Shown: positions 24,093 to 26,503 of the stretch, one piece after another
How the letters are laid out: the number at the start of each line of letters is the position of its first letter
Position numbering within the stretch: position 1 is the stretch's first letter
The notes under the pieces: generated by a model
Databases searched by the model: none
Seen by the model: the letters and a program-made list of their open reading frames with translations, nothing else
Told to the model about the DNA's origin: nothing
NCBI GenBank assembly: GCA_946481735.1
Contig: CAMLOU010000046.1
Span: 1-26,503, forward strand
Origin: an uncultured Cellvibrio sp.
Lineage (GTDB): Bacteria; Pseudomonadota; Gammaproteobacteria; Pseudomonadales; Cellvibrionaceae
Direction of reading: 5' to 3'
DNA: 26,503 bases
Translations under genes and position numbers: made by a program

Positions 24093-25487
24093 ATGAATAA
24101 TAGTTCAGAACTGTTGGAAATCACAAACGCTTTACCGGTAGAACCTATCGTTAACCGCCGTGATTTTATTAAAGGCGGTGCCGCCGGCGCTGCGGCCATT
24201 TCGCTCGCCGCTATGGCGAATTCTGCCAGTGCATTTACCAGCGACTACGGTCCTGTTGCACCGGTTGCTGATGAAGTAACCGGTTTGCCGTTGTTGCAAT
24301 TGCCGGAAGGTTTTACATATTGGTCTTACGGCTGGACCGGCATGATCATGAAAGACGGCACACCAACCCCGGGTGTTCACGACGGTATGGGTGTGGTTGC
24401 CGCGCAAGGTAACACCATCGCGCTGGTGCGTAATCACGAAGTGCGCGGCGCAGGCACTGCCGTAAAATCACCGGCAATATATAACCCGAGCGCTGGTGGT
24501 GGCTGCAGCAATTTATTGTTCGATGCGTTGAATGGACGTTGGTTGGCGTCGTACATGAGTATCAGCGGAACCTCCACAAACTGCGCCGGTGGTATCACGC
24601 CCTGGGGCACCTGGTTGACCTGTGAAGAAACCACCGCAACCTACAACGGCATGACCCACGGCTGGATTTTTGAAGTACCTGGTTTTGGTATTGCCAAGCC
24701 GGAACCTATCAAAGCCATGGGCCGCCGCGCTCACGAAGCCACGGCCACCGATCCGGTAACCGGATATGTATACATCACGGAAGACGCCGGCACGTCATCG
24801 GGTTTTTATCGCTACCGCCCGGACATCTACGGCAATTTGTTGGCCGGCGGTGTACTGGAAATGTTGAAAGTAAAAAATGCCGATCAAGCTAACCTTACCG
24901 CCAGCTACCCCAATGGCACAACCTGGGATGTAGAGTGGGTCACCATTGACCAGCCGGAAGTTATCAATCCGCGCAATTACACTCAGGGTTACAACAAAGG
25001 CGCTGCACGTTTTGCGCGTTTGGAAGGTGCCTGGTATGACACTGGTCTGGTGTATTTCACTTCAACCAGCGGTGGCAGTGTTAGTGGAGGTCAGGTTTTC
25101 CATTTCGATCCGCGCCGCGAAAAACTCACCCTGGTATTTGAAAGCCGTAACAACACCTCTCACCCGGTGATGCCGGACAACATGACCATCAGCCCGCGCG
25201 GCGGCATTTTGTTGTGTGAAGACCGCGGCGGCATTTCCCGTTTGATGGGCTTGAGCCAGGCGGGCGATGTATTCGAATTTGGCCGCAACAACATGATGCT
25301 TTCTGCTGCCGATGCGGCGGTTGTTCACAGCAAATTCCCCGGTACTGAATCACGCATTCGCGAAGGCAGCTATGTCGGCTCCGAAACCTGTGGTGCCTGT
25401 TTCCACGACCGCTGGTTGTTCGTGAACATTCAAAACCCCGGTGTGACCTTTGCGATTACCGGTCCCTGGAACGACGGCATCCTGTAG
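24093..25487 (+). CDS. PhoX-family (DUF839) Tat-exported protein, probable phosphatase
   Basis: This 464-residue protein has a twin-arginine signal (NRRDFIKGG, Arg22-Arg23, followed by an Ala-rich hydrophobic stretch, cut near SASA, residue 47). The mature part is a beta-propeller-like PhoX/DUF839 domain. It keeps the TWLTCEE segment (Cys177, Glu178), equivalent to the iron-bridging Cys of Pseudomonas PhoX, plus AHEAT (213-217), ITEDAG (228-233) and LLCEDRGG near the C-terminus. PhoX enzymes are Fe/Ca-dependent alkaline phosphatases. At 464 residues it is shorter than classic PhoX (over 600), so a related activity is possible. Tat export fits the cofactor-loaded folding of PhoX and the adjacent tatBC genes. 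GTGGAG (24079-24084) precedes the ATG. Confidence 0.82.
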   Translation: MNNSSELLEITNALPVEPIVNRRDFIKGGAAGAAAISLAAMANSASAFTSDYGPVAPVADEVTGLPLLQLPEGFTYWSYGWTGMIMKDGTPTPGVHDGMGVVAAQGNTIALVRNHEVRGAGTAVKSPAIYNPSAGGGCSNLLFDALNGRWLASYMSISGTSTNCAGGITPWGTWLTCEETTATYNGMTHGWIFEVPGFGIAKPEPIKAMGRRAHEATATDPVTGYVYITEDAGTSSGFYRYRPDIYGNLLAGGVLEMLKVKNADQANLTASYPNGTTWDVEWVTIDQPEVINPRNYTQGYNKGAARFARLEGAWYDTGLVYFTSTSGGSVSGGQVFHFDPRREKLTLVFESRNNTSHPVMPDNMTISPRGGILLCEDRGGISRLMGLSQAGDVFEFGRNNMMLSAADAAVVHSKFPGTESRIREGSYVGSETCGACFHDRWLFVNIQNPGVTFAITGPWNDGIL

Positions 25488-25496
25488 CAATAACGC

Positions 25497-25550
25497 GCGG
25501 TGCGGCGGATACATTTGCTAAAACACACCGCACCGCACGACAACTTATTT
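25497..25550 (+). terminator. Possible weak terminator after the PhoX gene
   Basis: GCGGTGCGG (25497-25505) and CCGCACCGC (25528-25536) form a perfect 9-bp GC-rich stem with a 22-nt loop, followed by CAACTTATTT. The long loop and poor T tract make it a weak candidate, perhaps only attenuating. Confidence 0.4.
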
Positions 25551-25578
25551 GTTCACTGTTTATCAAGAGGAATTATGT

Positions 25579-26148
25579 ATGAAACAGTTTATGACTGCGT
25601 GTGCAGTGTTACTGCTGGCGATGAATGCCAACGCATTACCCAGCTACTACACCGGTGAAATTTCTGGCTCCGGTATCTATGAAGACACCTTGAACAGCAA
25701 CAGTGCCTGGGTAAACCCACCGGTGTTCGGCTTGAACAGCAGCAGCAAAGACGTGAGCTTGTGGGGCTACAATGCTAACGCGGGTGACGAGTTGTCATTG
25801 GACGTGAGCAGCCTGGGTGATTTTATCGGCGGCATCAGTATTTATTACGGCGAGGTCAGCAGCGAGGATTTGTTGTTTGGTTTGTTCAACAACAGCGGCG
25901 ACTTTGGTTTGGTGGATTACATCGCCGGCACGTCAACGTTTATGGCGGATTCATCGCTGAGTGACATTCGTCTGGATCTGAGCGGTTTTTACACCATCAT
26001 TGTTGGTGGAAAATCCGCTTTCGGCTGGGATGATAACTACAGCTATACGATGAACGTCACCGCTGTGCCAGCACCGGGTGCATTGTTGCTCTTGTTGACG
26101 GGTTTGTTGAGTATGGTGGTATTGCGTCGCAAGAAAACCTTGCGTTGA
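25579..26148 (+). CDS. PEP-CTERM-like exported protein (VPAPG variant)
   Basis: This 189-residue protein has a signal peptide (KQFMTACAVLLLAMNANA). A polar, Ser/Gly/Asp-rich beta domain resembling PPC-type modules follows (GDELSLDVSSL, LSGFYTIIVGG). The C-terminal sorting signal comprises VPAPG (163-167), a hydrophobic helix and RRKK (183-186). That is the exosortase-dependent PEP-CTERM layout, with Ala in place of the usual Glu. AAGAGG (25565-25570) lies 8 nt before ATG 25579; the frame opens earlier at 25549 but would bury the signal peptide. Such proteins are processed at the inner membrane and linked to exopolysaccharide secretion. No exosortase gene is in the window. Confidence 0.8.
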   Translation: MKQFMTACAVLLLAMNANALPSYYTGEISGSGIYEDTLNSNSAWVNPPVFGLNSSSKDVSLWGYNANAGDELSLDVSSLGDFIGGISIYYGEVSSEDLLFGLFNNSGDFGLVDYIAGTSTFMADSSLSDIRLDLSGFYTIIVGGKSAFGWDDNYSYTMNVTAVPAPGALLLLLTGLLSMVVLRRKKTLR

Positions 26149-26158
26149 TTTTGGGGAA

Positions 26159-26184
26159 GAAACCAGCTCCTACGAGCTGGTTTC
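26159..26184 (+). terminator. Hairpin after the PEP-CTERM gene
   Basis: GAAACCAGCTC (26159-26169), CTAC and GAGCTGGTTTC (26174-26184) form a perfect 11-bp stem with a 4-nt loop, starting 10 nt after the stop codon. No long T run follows (AATACTATAG), but the tight stem and position fit a transcription end. Confidence 0.6.
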
Positions 26185-26238
26185 AATACTATAGATGCTT
26201 AATATTCTGCTATAACGGACTTCGTAGTTCGTTTGTCA

Positions 26239-26328
26239 TTAGGACATTTATTTTGAAAACGCATAAATACGTCCATGTAGCTCCCTCAAGTCGTCCCTGA
26301 CTTGAGGGTTTCAAAATAAATGTCCTAA
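26239..26328. repeat. Nested palindromic element (MITE-like or bidirectional terminator)
   Basis: Perfect 20-bp inverted repeats (26239-26258 and 26309-26328, outer ends TTAGGACA/TGTCCTAA) enclose a 50-bp core. The core carries its own perfect 10-bp hairpin (CCCTCAAGTC at 26283-26292 with GACTTGAGGG at 26299-26308). The 90-bp element lies between two convergent genes. The long terminal inverted repeats, absence of any frame and AT-rich ends fit a miniature inverted-repeat element. A clear target-site duplication is not visible. Confidence 0.6.
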
Positions 26329-26393
26329 CGCCAAACTTGCATTGTGCCAGCGGGGATTTTCAGAGTTTTTCTCGGGGAGTAAAACATGGATGG

Positions 26394-26503
26394 TTAAGAT
26401 TTTCCTTCAATCGAATCCGCCTTCTTCAACTGGCTGCTTTCCTCAGCATCACTACTCACATCACTTACGCCTTTGCGAAAGCTTTTAATACCTTCTGCAA
26501 GAT
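26394..26503 (-). CDS. tatA: Probable TatA C-terminus, 5' part outside the window
   Basis: On the minus strand the frame from 26501 to the TAA at 26396-26394 encodes 35 residues beginning LAEGIKSFRKGVSD, then a polar acidic tail (SSDAEESSQLKK). The first part has the form of the TatA amphipathic helix (LGxxIKxFKKAMSD in E. coli). The membrane helix and FGxxKLP hinge would lie beyond the right edge, so the call rests on this short match. It would complete the Tat system whose tatB and tatC are 2.5-3.7 kb to the left on the other strand. TatB-like or unrelated proteins remain possible. Confidence 0.55.
   Translation of the reverse strand, partial: LAEGIKSFRKGVSDVSSDAEESSQLKKADSIEGKS

Overview
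The window looks like chromosomal DNA of a Gram-negative gammaproteobacterium. CvrA, YdfG and TatBC are close to their enteric and pseudomonad versions, several outer-membrane barrels are present, and two C-terminal protein-sorting signals (GlyGly-CTERM-like and PEP-CTERM-like) occur together. A Cellvibrionaceae-type marine or soil bacterium would fit, but that is inference. There are no rRNA genes, tRNA genes, CRISPR arrays or recognisable insertion sequences.

Layout. (1) 1-6534: the 3' part of a giant repeat-rich surface protein. Its C-terminal sorting signal runs in frame, with no stop, into a second signal peptide and an outer-membrane barrel. (2) 6666-8507: a YdfG-like dehydrogenase, then a ParD-like ribbon-helix-helix gene overlapping an unusual methionine aminopeptidase. 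(3) 8549-10552, minus strand: an LTA-synthase/OpgB-type envelope phosphotransferase. (4) 10763-19262: ten tightly packed plus-strand genes, apparently one operon. In order they are a thermostable-hemolysin/GNAT-like protein, an AMP-dependent ligase, a haem-oxygenase-like diiron oxidase, an SDR, a TPR lipoprotein-like or periplasmic protein, an OmpR-type regulator, a QseC-type kinase, an EfeO-type cupredoxin, an FTR1 permease and an outer-membrane barrel. (5) 19706-22454: a DoxX-like membrane protein and, convergent to it, the K+/H+ antiporter CvrA. (6) 22649-26503: tatB-tatC, a PhoX-family Tat substrate, a PEP-CTERM protein, a nested palindromic element, and the 3' end of a probable tatA on the minus strand.

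The best candidate for an undescribed system is region 4 with its divergent promoter. Four putative small-molecule enzymes (an acyltransferase-like protein, an acyl-activating ligase, a diiron oxidase and a reductase) are co-transcribed with a two-component system and an iron-uptake module. The 210-bp divergent promoter carries two copies of a PmrA/QseB-type box (CTTAAG-N5-CTTAAG). They are exact mirror images over 16 bp, each lies 46-49 nt from its start codon, and each is followed at 10 nt by a -10-like hexamer. This suggests that the encoded regulator controls both its own operon and the envelope phosphotransferase.

Region 6 may form a functional set: the Tat translocase genes flank a twin-arginine PhoX. 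All function calls come from reading motifs. No database search was possible.
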